From: Mytilus californianus
Lineage: Eukaryota > Mollusca > Bivalvia > Mytilida > Mytilidae
Direction of reading: 5' to 3'
Assembly: GCF_021869535.1 (NCBI RefSeq)
Contig: NW_026262581.1
Span: 112,620,771 to 112,684,770 of the forward strand
Length of the DNA stretch: 64,000 bases
Of the stretch, positions 37,915-51,900 are shown in pieces (the first letter of the stretch is position 1; every line of letters starts with the position of its first letter). The notes under the pieces were generated by a model, which did not search any database, was not told where the DNA came from, and was given only the letters and a program-made list of their open reading frames with translations. A program made the translations under genes and the position numbers.

Positions 37915-38490
37915 AACATATTTTATTTCCCGAAATCGGAGCCCTTGTGGGGCATACAGATAGATACATGTTATGAGAATAGAATGATCCAAATAGAGAT
38001 AGCAATAATATAAACTATTTTCTGACATATGCTATTTTAGTAGTTATATTAAAAGATAGGACAGTTTAAATCTTTTGTATGATGTTATAATACAAAATGT
38101 TTACAGAAATAATATGTAAACATATATTTAAAGAATGTCCTTGTTTCTTATTTCATAATTAGTTTGCAGAAATTTGCAAGTATACATAAAATGGTTTTGT
38201 CTTCATTATTTAAAAGCTAATAAAATGTTTGCCAATTGTTTAACAATAAATAGTATGACATAATTGAACAATTTTATTTGTCATTTGTTGACGTTCATTG
38301 GCATCATAGAGTGGACATTCGAGCATAACATGTTGTTCATTCTCAACTTCCGATAATGTACAATGAGTGCATAATCTATCTCCCCTTTTTAGCGGCACTG
38401 ATTGTTCATTTATTTTCTTTTTTTCGTATCGCCCAGTTTCTATACGAAGTTGGTGGGCACTTGGTGTTGCTGGATACATTGAGATTTATA
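37915..38490 (-). pseudogene. LINE 3' end fragment
   Basis: On the minus strand the frame from about 38490 to 38240 reads 'RIETGRYEKKKI' and then a finger-like block 'DRLCTHCTLSEVENEQHVML' with 'ECPLYDANERQ', the usual C-terminus of LINE pol proteins. The 3' untranslated part follows to about 37915 and contains 'gggctccgatttcgggaaat' then 'aaaat', a LINE tail type I know from molluscs. Everything upstream is missing. Confidence 0.75.
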
Positions 38491-38525
38491 CTACATGATC
38501 CTACAGACCTACTTGTACAGATTAA

Positions 38526-38527
<2 letters not shown>

Positions 38528-38556
<29 letters not shown>
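38528..38556. repeat. (TA)n microsatellite
   Basis: An uninterrupted TA run of about 28 bp immediately upstream (on the minus strand) of the LINE fragment. Confidence 0.9.
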
Positions 38557-39967
38557 CTCTATATACTCATTGTTGTACAGAGTAACAGAAAAAAATTAGA
38601 GAATTGTGAATCTGTAATACCGGATATTTTCTAAAACAGGGATAAGACAAGGTTTAGAACATCAATCACAACTTATCACCATTAATTGCTTAATTACAGA
38701 ATTGCTTTATAAAATTTACAACTGGCAATACGACAAAAAATTATCTCTTGCACTGGTATTCCGTTCATAAGGTTTGTATCTGGACGATAGTCCTCTCGTC
38801 TATGGGTAGGCACCGATTCTCCATGCTTTTCCTTTTACACCTTACTGGGCTGGAAAAAAAGTTACGACCTGATTTATGACAAAACAATAAACGAAAAACG
38901 AATACCGGATAGACAAAACCAACGCCAACCACTTAATGGCTTGGAAAAGGCACATATAGCACGTGGCGGAGTTTACATAATTGAGAGCACCCAATCCTCC
39001 CCTAACCTTGGACAGTGGTTAAGAACATACTGTTAAATCAGTTGAAAATAGACGATAACTCATCAGATTGGTACAGAGCACAAATGACAACTAACATAAA
39101 GACAAAAGACAAAAGACACACACTTCCTATCTAAGAGTACCCACAGTTGTTGAAAGCTAGTTAGAAGCTAATAACAAGCTTACTACTAAATAAATCATGT
39201 TTCTTAGACTAAAGTATTAATCAATACACGACGGATTTATTGTAAAGACCGTCATTAACAGTCTGGGTAAGGTATGACTTTTGCACCAAATATATACGTA
39301 CATAATATCGCCAGGATGTAGTACCACAAGTTCTTATGCTTATATACATGTATATAAATGTAAAAGGTGCACATTTAGTTATGTTTTAATGTATAAAAAG
39401 CTATATCAAATGAATGTTAGTATACCGATAAAAACAATATTCAAAGATCTAACTAACTGCGGTGTTAAATTTGTATCCTTTAAAAATGGGTTTATTCAAA
39501 GACTCTGTGATGAGTTTACATGGATCGTTTCTATATTTATGGGCTTTATAAACAACAATACCGTAAAAATTAGGACAAACTATCCTGTTTGTAATAATAA
39601 TTCTACAGGTAGAGCCAAACTTTCAAACAAAATCTTTGTATGACTATCTATGAAATAATATGGTAAACATTTTTTAAAAGTAATTTATGGTAACGAAATC
39701 CCTGACTTAATAATTTATCATTAAAACATATTGAATTCTAAAACGTTTCTACAGACACGGGCATAGAGAACGAGTTGGAAAATATATTCACCGCTAGATG
39801 AGGCCAACATTTGATTTGAAGTTATCGTAGTCAGCGGAATCATTTAGGGTTGGTGCAATTAATTATTACGGTGAATCAAGGGCAAACAATATTTTATTCA
39901 GAAAATACAGATAAATAACACAATTCGTTTCACGGTAAGTAAAACAAATGGATAACCATTTAAACAA
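38557..39967. other. 5' flank of the large plus-strand gene
   Basis: No clear gene. A 120-codon frame at 39281-39643 has a Cys/Tyr-rich, AT-driven composition and no known domain; an additional upstream exon cannot be excluded. The promoter of the gene starting at 39968 should be here. Confidence 0.4.
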
Positions 39968-42900
39968 ATGTCTTTCCCATTAAAGAATCTGATTTTTATA
40001 ACATCAGCTGTGGATCCGCAGTATTGCATCTACCAACATCCAACTAAGGTACGTAAGCTATTATGACGTTACGTTACCATTCGATATCGGCGTCTCTTGA
40101 AAATGGATTGAGAAAGAGCTTTCCCCTGTTATAATGACAACCATATCATTAATAGAATGCAGGTCAGACAAAGATCGATCCCGCCATTCATCAACTTCTA
40201 CATCTAAAGGTTTAGACAAAACAAAAGTTGCTAAGGTAGATATGAATGATTTCTTCAAATATATTTTGAATATCTAGAAAGATATTTACGGAGTAAAATC
40301 ACATCGATTAGGATTAGATTATAAAAATGATCTTCAAAGATGATTCAAATTATCAGAGAATTCAAGGTAGTGGTAATTCACCACATGTTATAAACTGGGT
40401 TTTATTTTGCAATCATACCACTTCTCCTTATTTTTATATTTAGCATATAAAAGAAATAGTTCAATGTTTGACATTATTGTTTTCTTTAATATGTAAATAG
40501 TAATATAGATTTTAAAACAATTGCGGAGTATATATCTCCCAGTTGATACGATATTCCAGGGCTTGTATTTCCTATCATGATTTCCTTGATAGAGCATTGT
40601 TGTTCACAAGGAAGATATTAAAACATCCCTTCGTAAATTTTACGGACGCCATCACGAGTTGGTTGACCGTTACGGAATATCCGTTTCACAGACCCTGATG
40701 TCGTAACTACAATCCCGTCCCCTTTTCATGAATGTGACCTACCGAATTAGACTTATTACGGTAACCGGGTTTGTACTAACACGACAACACGACGGGTGCC
40801 TCATGTGGAGCAGGATCTGCAGACCCTTCCTGAGCACCTGAGATCATCCCAAGTTTTTGGTAGGGTTCGTGTTGCTCAGTCTTTAGTTTTCTATGTTGTG
40901 TTTTGTGTACTATTGTTTGTCTGTTGGTCTTTTTCTTTTTTAGCCATGGCGTTGTCAGTTTATTTTCGACTTATGAGTTTGAATGTCCCTTTGGTATCTT
41001 TCGCCCCTCTTTTGCATTTTTTACATGGAATTACAGGGGCGGATTCATGCGGGGGCGTGGTGGGCGTGCTTCCCCTAAAATTTGCATAGCATGGGTTGTC
41101 CTCAGCTTAATAAAGAATATTTCGATAATTTTACCTAAAAAAAAATTTCGCTCAATTTTTGCTTGAATTTTAATCTTGCTATTTTGACACAATTTGTTCT
41201 CGCCGCATCATTGTCCGTGGTTACTGACGCAGCGTAAACCTGCTATCCACCAATGACTAATCGTAAGTTATAACACAAACAACAATAAACAAACGAATTC
41301 ACAAATATATAAGTAAATAATAAGAATAAGACATGCACATCTTTTTTTTATTATAAAACTCCATTGTCGACGTACCAGATGAATTTTCCTGTAGATCCTG
41401 TCATTTATTTGTTTTTACTTCCCTTTTTAGATAGGAAGTTTGACAGCGGGCAACAGAAGCATGGAAGGTAGCTGTATTGTCAAGGAAATAAAAGGACTAT
41501 CACTTTTAAATACAGAGACACACAAGCTTGAAAATCGAACAGGAAAACCGAGAAAACCAAGAGAGGTACGTGCATTATCTAAAGAGACGAATGTATTATA
41601 AATACACGCATTTCACAACATTCGAATGATGTGGACATATTGACTCCATTACGTAATGTGTTTCCATCAGATACGGTTGAAATCAAAATTTTGAAATGAA
41701 ATATTTTGAAGAAAAATAAACAGTTAGATAAACAAGCAAATATAGCTTCCAAGAAAATCAGCACCTGGTTTATGTTTGGCAAGGTATTTTCCGATATTGT
41801 ATCAAATATGTCTTCAATTAATAACAATGTAAAGCTATGAAGAACATTTTCATTTTAATTTTAATGATTATTTGTATATTGATAGTCAAATCTTTAATTT
41901 GTAACGTTGAGACTTTGCAATATACACATTCCAGTAGAATTTAACCATTTTCTAATTTTAACTCTGTGAGTGAAAGAAATTCAGAAATACCTCTTACTTA
42001 TATGATTTTTGATACCACGTATATTTTTATATATCTATTCCTTAATTAATTAACATAAATATTAGGTATACACTGTGCCAGTAGAGAAATGCTGGCACTG
42101 GGTGGGTGATTCATTTATTTTTTCCCCATAGGAATGGAAAAAGAAAATACATTAAAGATTTTTGTATGTTTAGATTGATCTTTTAACCCAAAGACCTTCA
42201 ACTACACAATATTATCAACACACGTTTTATGATTCTGAATGCGTCGATTATGATGTACAGACAGGACCACTGAGTGTCACTGGAGAAAGATTGGACGCTA
42301 TATCCAACCTGCAGTTTTGTCTGGTAATTTTTAAAAAATGCAATCAAATAACAAATGGTCAAAAAAATATATATATATATATATAACACGTCTAGATGTA
42401 AGTTAACGATCTTTCTTACGAGGGCGTTGGGTCGTTAGTACTGTACACAATAATAAATTATAGATTTTGGATTGTATATCAATAAAATCTTTGACTTTGA
42501 CTTTAAATTATATATACACCTCGAAAGTGTACAAAACAACACAAAAAATTAAAAAAAGGAAACAGTAAATATAAGTATCAACAAATATTTCGGATAACAG
42601 ATATATCCTTCATCAGTATGACGTGAATTGAATCTTATCAATTTATTCTAATTTTCCCAAAACAAACTTGAACGTAATACAAATTAAAAATCGAACCATG
42701 TTTGTACAATTAAAAAATCTCCAAGTTCACGCAAATTTAGTTTAACTCCGTTTTTTATATGCACAATCTCACAATTACTCATGAAACTATAAGACAACTT
42801 GGCTTGTTGTTAATTATACCCCCAATCTATGAATGGGGGAAATATAACAATCCTCTTGTCTGTTCGTTCGTCAAACTTTTCACATATACTGCTAAATGTA

Positions 42901-45900
42901 TAGACTTCATATTTGGTCAGCAGCTTGGCAGTGACCAAATGAAAAGTCACAGTGTAAGCACTTTTTGGATCTGTCCGATGCCTTCTCCCTGTTTTCCGAT
43001 ACTTTAAAATTTTCCTACACTATATGTCGGTCTGCATTGTAGCCAAGTACACCACTACACAGACGACAGTATTATATCAGTGAATCATCTAACAGTAGCA
43101 ATTGTAGTGAATGCAGCCAATGCTGCGGAAGATCATCTCCCGATAACCCACCGTCATCTCCTATTCAAGAAGCGTCTGATTTAAAGCTGGATGGTAAAAA
43201 AATGTCATGTCCTGATTTTAGATCTAAATCTGAGGTAAATTATTTTAATGTTAAAAAAAACACCACACACACACAAAATTTTATACGAGAAACATCACAG
43301 AGAATTTGAAAAGTTTGACTATATCACATAACGAGATTATCATATATGCTTGACTTTCATTAGAAATATAAAGATTCATGTAGAGTAATATTGCTTGTTG
43401 GTGTTTAAAGTCACTTTCAGCACTATTGTCTAAACGTCGCGGTTAGTTTTTATTGGTGGAAGAAGCCAGAGTAGCCGGAGAGAACCACCGACCTTCGACA
43501 GGAAAGCCAATAAAGGTTGAGGTCGAACGCACCGCACCTGCTACGTGCGGGGATCGAAATCACAACCTTAATGTTGACAGGCAAGCGATACAGTAGATGA
43601 ATTGCTTAGACCACACGACTACCGAGGCCCATTTTAAAAACGAAGTTTCCAATTATATACAAAAATATCGACAAATAATGACTATCTTACAAATATTAGC
43701 CAAAACAAAACTTCTTTATAAATCTTCTGGAGCGATTATAGCTGGTATATTTTGTAAGCAATTTGTATTGTTTAACCTTTTAGACGCCTTACCGTTCACC
43801 TTTAATAATTTGTCTTATTCACGTATCGTCCCCTTGATTTCAAATGTGTATTACCACTTTTTCCACACTAGGTTTATTATATTCTATCTTTTACAAAAAA
43901 TCTAAAAAATAGGCAGTTGAAATAACGATATAAAAGTACACTTGATCGCCTTTAGGGAGCTACCATTTGATTTTTATGGGGGGCGGGGCTAGGATCTAAA
44001 ACTGTGTCCTGCATTTTTTTTAGTTGTAATCTCTGTCCTGCCTTTTTAATGTTCACTCTATTTGGTCCTGCCTTTGTTTATTAGTTTATCCGGACTTTTT
44101 TTACATAAATTGTCATCCTGCCTTTTTTTTTGACAAGTTGTTCATTCTGCCTTTTTTTTACTCAAAACTCCTGTCCTGCTTTTCTTCAAATTTCATCCTA
44201 GCCCCCAATAAAAATCAATGTTAGCTCCCTTACAATTATTCATTATAAGTACATGTAGTTTGTAGTAAAGTGTGGATACAGGTAGAATGTGAAGTTTAAA
44301 TATTGTTCTTAATAAACCGCTCCATGTGATAAGCTAGCATTAAACTATGAAACTTCAGTTTATAAAAGTTTCGTTTCTTATCAAAATGAATAAGTACAAA
44401 CTAATGCTTACGTCATGCATTTAATTCTAGTATCAAACCTATGATAGCAAAACACCGCATCGTTCCTAGAAGTTAGATGTTCAGCTTGGAATTTATGACA
44501 AGGGTCTCAGATGACATTGAAAATTATTCATCAAATATTTCTTTCTATGGCAAAGTACAGATGGCCTCTTTACGCGTTATTATATAACAAATGTCTTCCT
44601 TCATATTAAGATAGCTTCGTAGGTGTCCATGATGTAGCATCACCACAAAATGAATGTGTTGTTCGACTTTGTAGTTGAAAGATTTCAAACCCGGACTTTT
44701 AAAGAAAAAGTCGTATTGCTGTGCCAAGTGTGAGGGTAGAATGATAAGCCACGACTCGCTGATGTTAGAATCGGGCAGCCCATTCCCGTCTTATTTCCGC
44801 CAGTGTAGTTCAACTTATGCAGAAACCCAGTCATATAACAACATACCACCACTACATTCAGACAGGAGCTTGGAAACTCGTGAAGAACTGATTATTGACC
44901 AGCCTCTAAAAGACGATATGTTAACTTTACCAGAATTACCACACGCTATTGCCATTGAAAAAGAAAAGTCTGGAGCTGTCTTTGAACGTTCCAAGAGCGT
45001 TCAAAAACCAAGGCTCTTCCCGAGATATCTTCATTATAATCATAATAGAAAGAAGTCCGATGAAAATGAAGAACTGTTAAATTCAACTTCCATTGCATCT
45101 AAACAGAAATTTCACAGTTCTCACAAAACAGGTATCTTTTTACATTTTTAGGTAGATGTTCAAACTAAAATACAAACCCCTAAGAATTAAACCATGAAAT
45201 ATATATCTGACGAAACATTGTGAAAATCTGTTTTCGTATAGTAATTTTTATGCTTTTTCGGATTGAATGTTTTACAAACTATAGCTTAATATATATAACG
45301 AAGATGTTATGATGCTTTTTCTAAAAAATGGAACGTAGCTCGCAAAATATAATACATGGTTGAAACAGAAACCTTGTAAAACCACCCAACAGTTGATAAG
45401 GTTAAACCGTTCAAATTCAACATTTTTACCCAAACAGCAACATTTCATTATTAGTACGTTTGAATTCTATAAATCTTCAAAAATAGTTTATCAGAAAAGA
45501 GTGATTTCATATCCCATTTTTTTTATATTAGATTTATATCTCTTACAATTTTTGATCGAATTTTCGATCAATTATTTTAAAAAATTGCCAGTTAGGTCTC
45601 TATAGTAGATGATATGTTTATTTCCCAATCCACTCTATACAGAGGGAGGTATTTTTATGATTACAATTGACATTTAATTATTACCAGAACCATTCATTGT
45701 AATGCAATTGATAATGATGAACTCCTTTGATATTTATCTTAAAATTTAAAGAATTTGAACAGAACACTTGACCAGTTCATGTCATTATCTGTTCATTCAC
45801 TCCATTTATACCCGTTATTTATTGTAAATATTTTTTCGCTATTGGACCTATTAGGGATTTTTTTTTAATTACTTGAGCACAAATTTTGAAATTGATTGTC

Positions 45901-48900
45901 ATAGTTTGTGTGCTTTATGGATAAAGATACACCGCAAAATAAGCTGTAAAATTGACAGAAAACTGGATTTTCCGTATTTTAATTTAACGACGCTTCCATG
46001 TTTGTGTCACCTGCCACGTTCTGTGCATATTTTCCAATCTATGAAGGACCATAACTCTGAACAACAAAGGTGAAAATCATCATTAAAAATTGACCTCCAA
46101 TTTGCCATCAGAAAAAAACTTACATCAAAAATATAAAAACGCATTGGTTGAACGGTTCATAAGTAATTGCACGGAAACGACATAAAGTGCCATTTTCCAA
46201 ATTAACATGGACCAGACTAGTAACTCCTAAACAGTAAAAGTGAAAATCCTCAATATCGAACATGATCTCAGTTTTGTCATCAGTAAAACATATCAAAGAT
46301 TTGAAATGCATCAGTTGAATGGTTCATAAGTTATTGCACGGTATTACACAAAGAACCATTTTCCAATCTACCAAGGAACATAACTCATGAACGGTTAAAG
46401 TGAAAATCGTCAATATCAAATTTGACTTCCATTTTGTCATCACTAACAACAAATTAAAATTAGAAAAAAAACATTGGTTGAACGGTTCCTAAGTTATTGC
46501 ACGGAAAATGTTGGCAACAGCCGGCCCTTCAAGATATAAATTTTAATGATTTAATTTTGAAGATTCATAGAACTCAAAAGGACTTATACATTAAATAATA
46601 ATTAAAGAATTTGGTAAAAGTTGAATAATGATATGATTGCTTATTCAATGTATAAACAACTTAACATCATGTTGTTGCCAATAGATCTTTTTGAACTTTG
46701 TAAACAAATCTGTTATTTGTAAAACATGTAGAGATTTTCTTGTAAAGAAATATAAATATTACTTGTGGTTCTTAGAAATATTTAATGGAGAAACAACGAG
46801 CCAACAAATTAGAGTTCCTAGCAACGAAAATAATGAAATCCACCAACCCTACAGAAAAAGTCAACAAAAAGATTCAGAGAAACGTGGTGTTGATGAGGTT
46901 ATTAACATATTTTGGTCAAATCACCAACCATGTGAAAACTACGCATATTTACATGTCCCTTTGCGGGAGCGGCCAAATTACCAACCATGTGAAAAGTACT
47001 CACATTCACCCGTCCCTTTGCTGGAGAAAGCAACATCGATGTCAAACAGTGATCTGATACAAAGTAAGGTAGCAAAAACACCACCACTTGCTGATTTAGT
47101 ACAACGTGAAGTAGTAGAAACTCCACTACTTGCTGATTTAGTACAACGTGAAGTAGCAGAAACACCACCACTTACTAATTTAGTACAACGTGAAGTAGCT
47201 GAAACACCACCACTAGCTGATTTAGTACAAAGTGGAGTAGTAGAAACACCATCACCTTCAGATTTAGGTACTCCATATAATTCGAATACGGATCTACTGA
47301 TTGGAATACATTCAGTAAATCCTAGTATTTCTGTTAGCATACACAATCTTCCAAGTATTTCTTCATCAAAGAATAATGACATTAGAATAGAGGCCGAAAA
47401 TTTCAAAACAGAAGCTGTCAATCAAACATCACCCAAACCAGTATATTCAAAAGAAGAGTTCCTAGGAAGAGTTAAGGGCATGGAATCAAGGTTAGCGTTT
47501 TTACTTTACTTTTTTTCCGAACGTATGTTTAAATTAGGACTTTTGCACTAATATTTTAGTCCTATATGTTTGATACTGTTTTGGTGCATCAACACTAAAC
47601 CAAATTAAATTCATGTTCTATTTCATTCTATAAAACTAATATCCTCTATAGCACTTAACTAAGAAATTTAAATTCCTTAGTTTTTTTGTGTGTCAATATT
47701 TAGCTTCTTTATCACTTTATTTAGCACAGCACTCTGAACCTATCTTGGAACGACGTTTATTCTATCTAAGGTCTACTCATGACTGTTTTTTTCTTTTGTC
47801 TCTCATTTTTATCCAGTTGTTCGATGATATTAGAAATTACGTCGTCTGATATGTTTTTGTTTCCTGTGCCAATGTCATAGGTATTGTTGAATGGAAATGT
47901 TGTGATACTAGTGATTTATCTATTTTCCAGAGAGATGTTACAAGACATCATTCGCGAGTGTGCTCAAGGATTAAAAGAGATCTCTCACAGAGGATTTTTA
48001 CCAGGTAAGGATATCAATCATACGCAAAAAAATTATAAATCAGAAAAAAAAATGTTAAAAGACTCTCAACTTATATAGCATTTAATACATAAAAGCAGAT
48101 ATTCCATATATCTTTTTGTGAAAACGTTAGGTTGTTTGGTAGCTGGAATTAAATTTTCAAATAGTGTCGTGCTTTGTTTTCAGACATTTCTGAAAGAAAT
48201 GACTTTTATTTTGAACCAAATACCGACAAACGGTACAACAGATGGAAAAGAAGACGAAGGAAGAAGAGAAAACAGGTTCGAGATGGAAAGCAGCAAGAGT
48301 TGATATCACCTGATGACAGCTCTGCAGAAGAAGGAGCCAATAATGAGGAAGACTCCATCCCTCCGGAAAGACCTGATTCACAAATCAAGTTTCGCCGTCG
48401 ACGCCGAGAAACCTTAAAACAGCTTTTTGGTAGCGAACAAGCAATGTTATGCTATGATGCTAGTTCGGATCAAACATCTTCAGACAGAGATAATTACCTG
48501 TCAGTGGAGAATTACCTTCGTAATGGCGATCGTGCCTCAATATCTGACGAGGGTTTAGAGGCGTTTAAGGATGAAAATAACGGTAGATATCTATTTGATA
48601 ACTGGGTTTATACTTGTAGTGTTTATATAAGGTTTCTCATAATCACCAGAAACCGATCATTTTCTGAAATCGAATAGCATAAATTTGTTCTATAATATAT
48701 CACTGTGATACCGAATGATTTAAGATCAGTAGAAAGAAGAACTTATTTATTAACAAGTTACATATTTGTTCTAAAAGTGATATTCTAATTCAAACATTTG
48801 ATAAAATAATCGACTGATACATGCATAATCTATTTGAATTTTGAAAATGTGGCTTGTATTATTCCATGCAGTTTGGAGATATTGTTTGATTGATATTTAT

Positions 48901-51900
48901 CCCTATGAAAAAAAAATGAAAACAACACGTTATAAATTTCATGCGTCCGAATTAAGGGCATTTCTGGATTTACCTTCATTAGGAACGCTCAAAGCCGAAT
49001 ATCAGTTTAAAAGTTATTTCAAACCCTGCCTCACTACAGTTTTTTTTGCATAAATAAAAGATGGCAAAATGTTTAAAATAATTTGTCATAAGAATACATA
49101 ATGAAATATATTACACACACACTCTTGTTAATTCAGATGGAATGCATCTTTCGTCACACTACATGCAACAAAAGAAATATACAAGTTCAACCTTTCTTCA
49201 ACAACTGGGTGCTTACATAGAAAAATCAGAGGTGTCAACAAAGACTTTAAACGTTCCAGAAGATGGTATGCCACTAACAGAAGGTATCGAAGGGAATGCT
49301 AACGATATTATCACGAGAGTAAACAGCCGCTTTAAAATACTGGATAGGCAAACACACAATAAAATAGAAAGCAAGTTTTTAGACAGACATCAGAATAAAG
49401 TGAGTGATGGAACAATTTCAGAATTACCTCAAAATAGAAATGTTGAGGGATTAAATGTTGAAATAATTCATAGAGAAGAACCGAGTTTTGATCGGAAAGA
49501 AATCATTTCATGTGTAAATGGTGAGATGAAACATAACATAATCTCAGAGTTGGAATCTCCGGAAAATCACCTTATCATATCTCAAGATTACTTGATTAAA
49601 AATGGATACTTATCAGCTCCTGATCAAGTGTTAGGTGCAAGTAGTTATCGACAAAATTCCTCAGCTGCCGGTCAAGTGTTGGATGCAAGTGGATGTCGAC
49701 AGAATTTATCAGCACCCGACCAAGTGTTAGATGCAAGTGGTTATCGACAAAATTCCTCAACTGCCGATCAAGTGTTTGGTGCAAGTAGTTATCGACGAAA
49801 TTCATCAGCTATCGACCAAGTGTTGGATGCAAGTGGTTATCGACAAAATTCCTCAGCTGTCGATCAAGTTTTTGATGCAATTGAGTATCGAAAAAATTCT
49901 TCAACTTCCGATCAAGTGTTGGATGCTATTGATCATCGCCAAAATTCATCAGCTGCCGATCAATTGTTGGATGCAAGTGATAATCGTCAAAATTCCCCAA
50001 CTGCCGGTCAAGTGTTGGATGCAAGTGATAATCGACAAAATTCCCCAGCTGCCGATCAAGTGTTTAGTACAAGTAGTTATCGACGAAATGCATCAGCTGC
50101 CGATCAAGTGATGGATGCAAGTGATTATCGACAAAATTCATCAGCTGCCGATCAAGTGTTGGATGCAAGTGGTTATCGACAACATTCCTCAACTGCCGAT
50201 CAAGTGTTGGATACAAGCGCTTGTCGACAAAATTCATCAGCTACCGATCAAATGTTGGATGCAAGTGTTTATCGACAAAATGCCTCTACTGCCGGTCAAG
50301 TGTTGGATGCAAGTGGTTGTCTACAAAATTATTCAGCTTCTGACCAAGTGTTAGATGCAAGAGGTTATCAACAAAATAATGTAATAAATGACTATTCCGA
50401 ACCAAGTCTGCAAAATGAACTTTATTCGTCAATGAATTCTACAAGTGAGTGCGATTCAGACCCATTTATACGAGTAGAAACTGTACTGCGGAAGAGTCAA
50501 CAGTATGGAAATCTTAGCAATAAAACACTAACAAAAGGTAGTAGCGAAAACATCGCAGATACCTACAAGCAACCACCTTGTCAACGCTTATACAGTAAAG
50601 ACAGGAAAAGCGAATTTAACTCAATTTTAAATTTAGAACGATCTGTTTTAAAGTTGGCCAAACAGCACCATCAGAAAAATCAGTCTTTGTCCAACAAGAA
50701 GTATTCTGAAGGTCAGCTTAAACCTAAACTTCCTAACATTCACGATGGCAAGGTATCAACTCGAAGTACAGGTAAAGGAAAACAGTCAAAGAATCATAGA
50801 AATATCTTGGATAGGTGAGTGGACGTTTAGAATTGTAATATAATAATATTCTATTTTGAGATTTCTATTTTCATCTTTGTAGGTTGATATTTCGAAAAAG
50901 ATAAATGAGTATTTCTAGGTTAAGAAATAAATTTCAAGTCCTCGGAATGCATTGTGTGTTCGTACTGGCCGACAAAGGAATACACAAATGTGGTAGTGGT
51001 ATGACGTAAATACAGCACGGGAGTTCTTAAACATGAAACTATAATTCTTGTACATTCAAGGTCGTGTGCTCCAGGGAAAGTCAAATAGTAGAAAATAATT
51101 CAGTTTTCAGTTTGAGGCCTCCATTATGTATCTGAAGGTTCCTACATATATTTACGTTTGTTTGTTGGTGTTTAATACCACTTAGGTAGCACGCCACAGT
51201 TAGGTGTGTAGTTTCGCATTTTGGACCCTGTGGATTTTTCAAATATGATAGCTAGTGTAGAATAAAATTTCATTTTTGGATAGCTGAAGATTAAAATAGC
51301 CTTCATAGTGGGTTTATAGGAACATCAAGATTATGTAATGTATTTAATATGGGCTGTTTTCTGTATGACAGTCCGTATTTTCATATCCATACCAAATATT
51401 GGTTCGGCAATTATTGTAATGTTTTTTTCCAACTTTATGTCGCACGAACTTTGCAATTAAATTTTACGAAAAAATGAGGCGAAAGACACCCATTTTTTAT
51501 TTGATCATTTGGTAGATTAATATCAACAGTTTCTGAAAAGGTATCACTGAAAGGCATTGAAATTCTAGTTTGAACCAAATCGTGGGGGAATATGTGACTT
51601 TTTTACCCCCCTTTTTGTAATATTTTATGGTAAATAAATGCAGAATGTTGCCATGGATACACAAAAAAGGAATTATATTTCACCATTTTAACTTTTAAAA
51701 ACCAAATCTATGGAAGATACTGATTACATACATATGCACATGTATAACACAAACAGTTAGGTTAATGTATTAGAAAGCCAGGAATAGAAGATGATAAAAC
51801 ATTTTGTGGTTCAATTTTAATGTTTTTTTCTAACTGTGGAGTGCTACCTTAACGTTTATGTTACATTGGTTCAATCATGTCGGCCAGCTTTTGTTTGTGA

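Noticed and set aside
40796-41166. Overlapping 97- and 87-codon plus frames
   Set aside because: They fall in the 3' tail of a dispersed retroelement that is repeated, inverted, at 10064-10395 with different reading frames open.
46978-47421. 147-codon minus-strand frame over the exon 5 repeat
   Set aside because: It mirrors the 42-bp coding repeat of the plus-strand exon, whose frame is fixed by splice phases on both sides.
49731-50354. Long second plus-strand frames (126 and 79 codons) and a minus frame in the exon 8 array
   Set aside because: A 48-bp repeat without stops leaves other frames open. Only the frame used by exon 8 continues beyond the array.
49605-50380. CRISPR-like regular array
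   Set aside because: The 48-bp units are contiguous, without unique spacers, and code for protein in an intron-containing eukaryotic gene.
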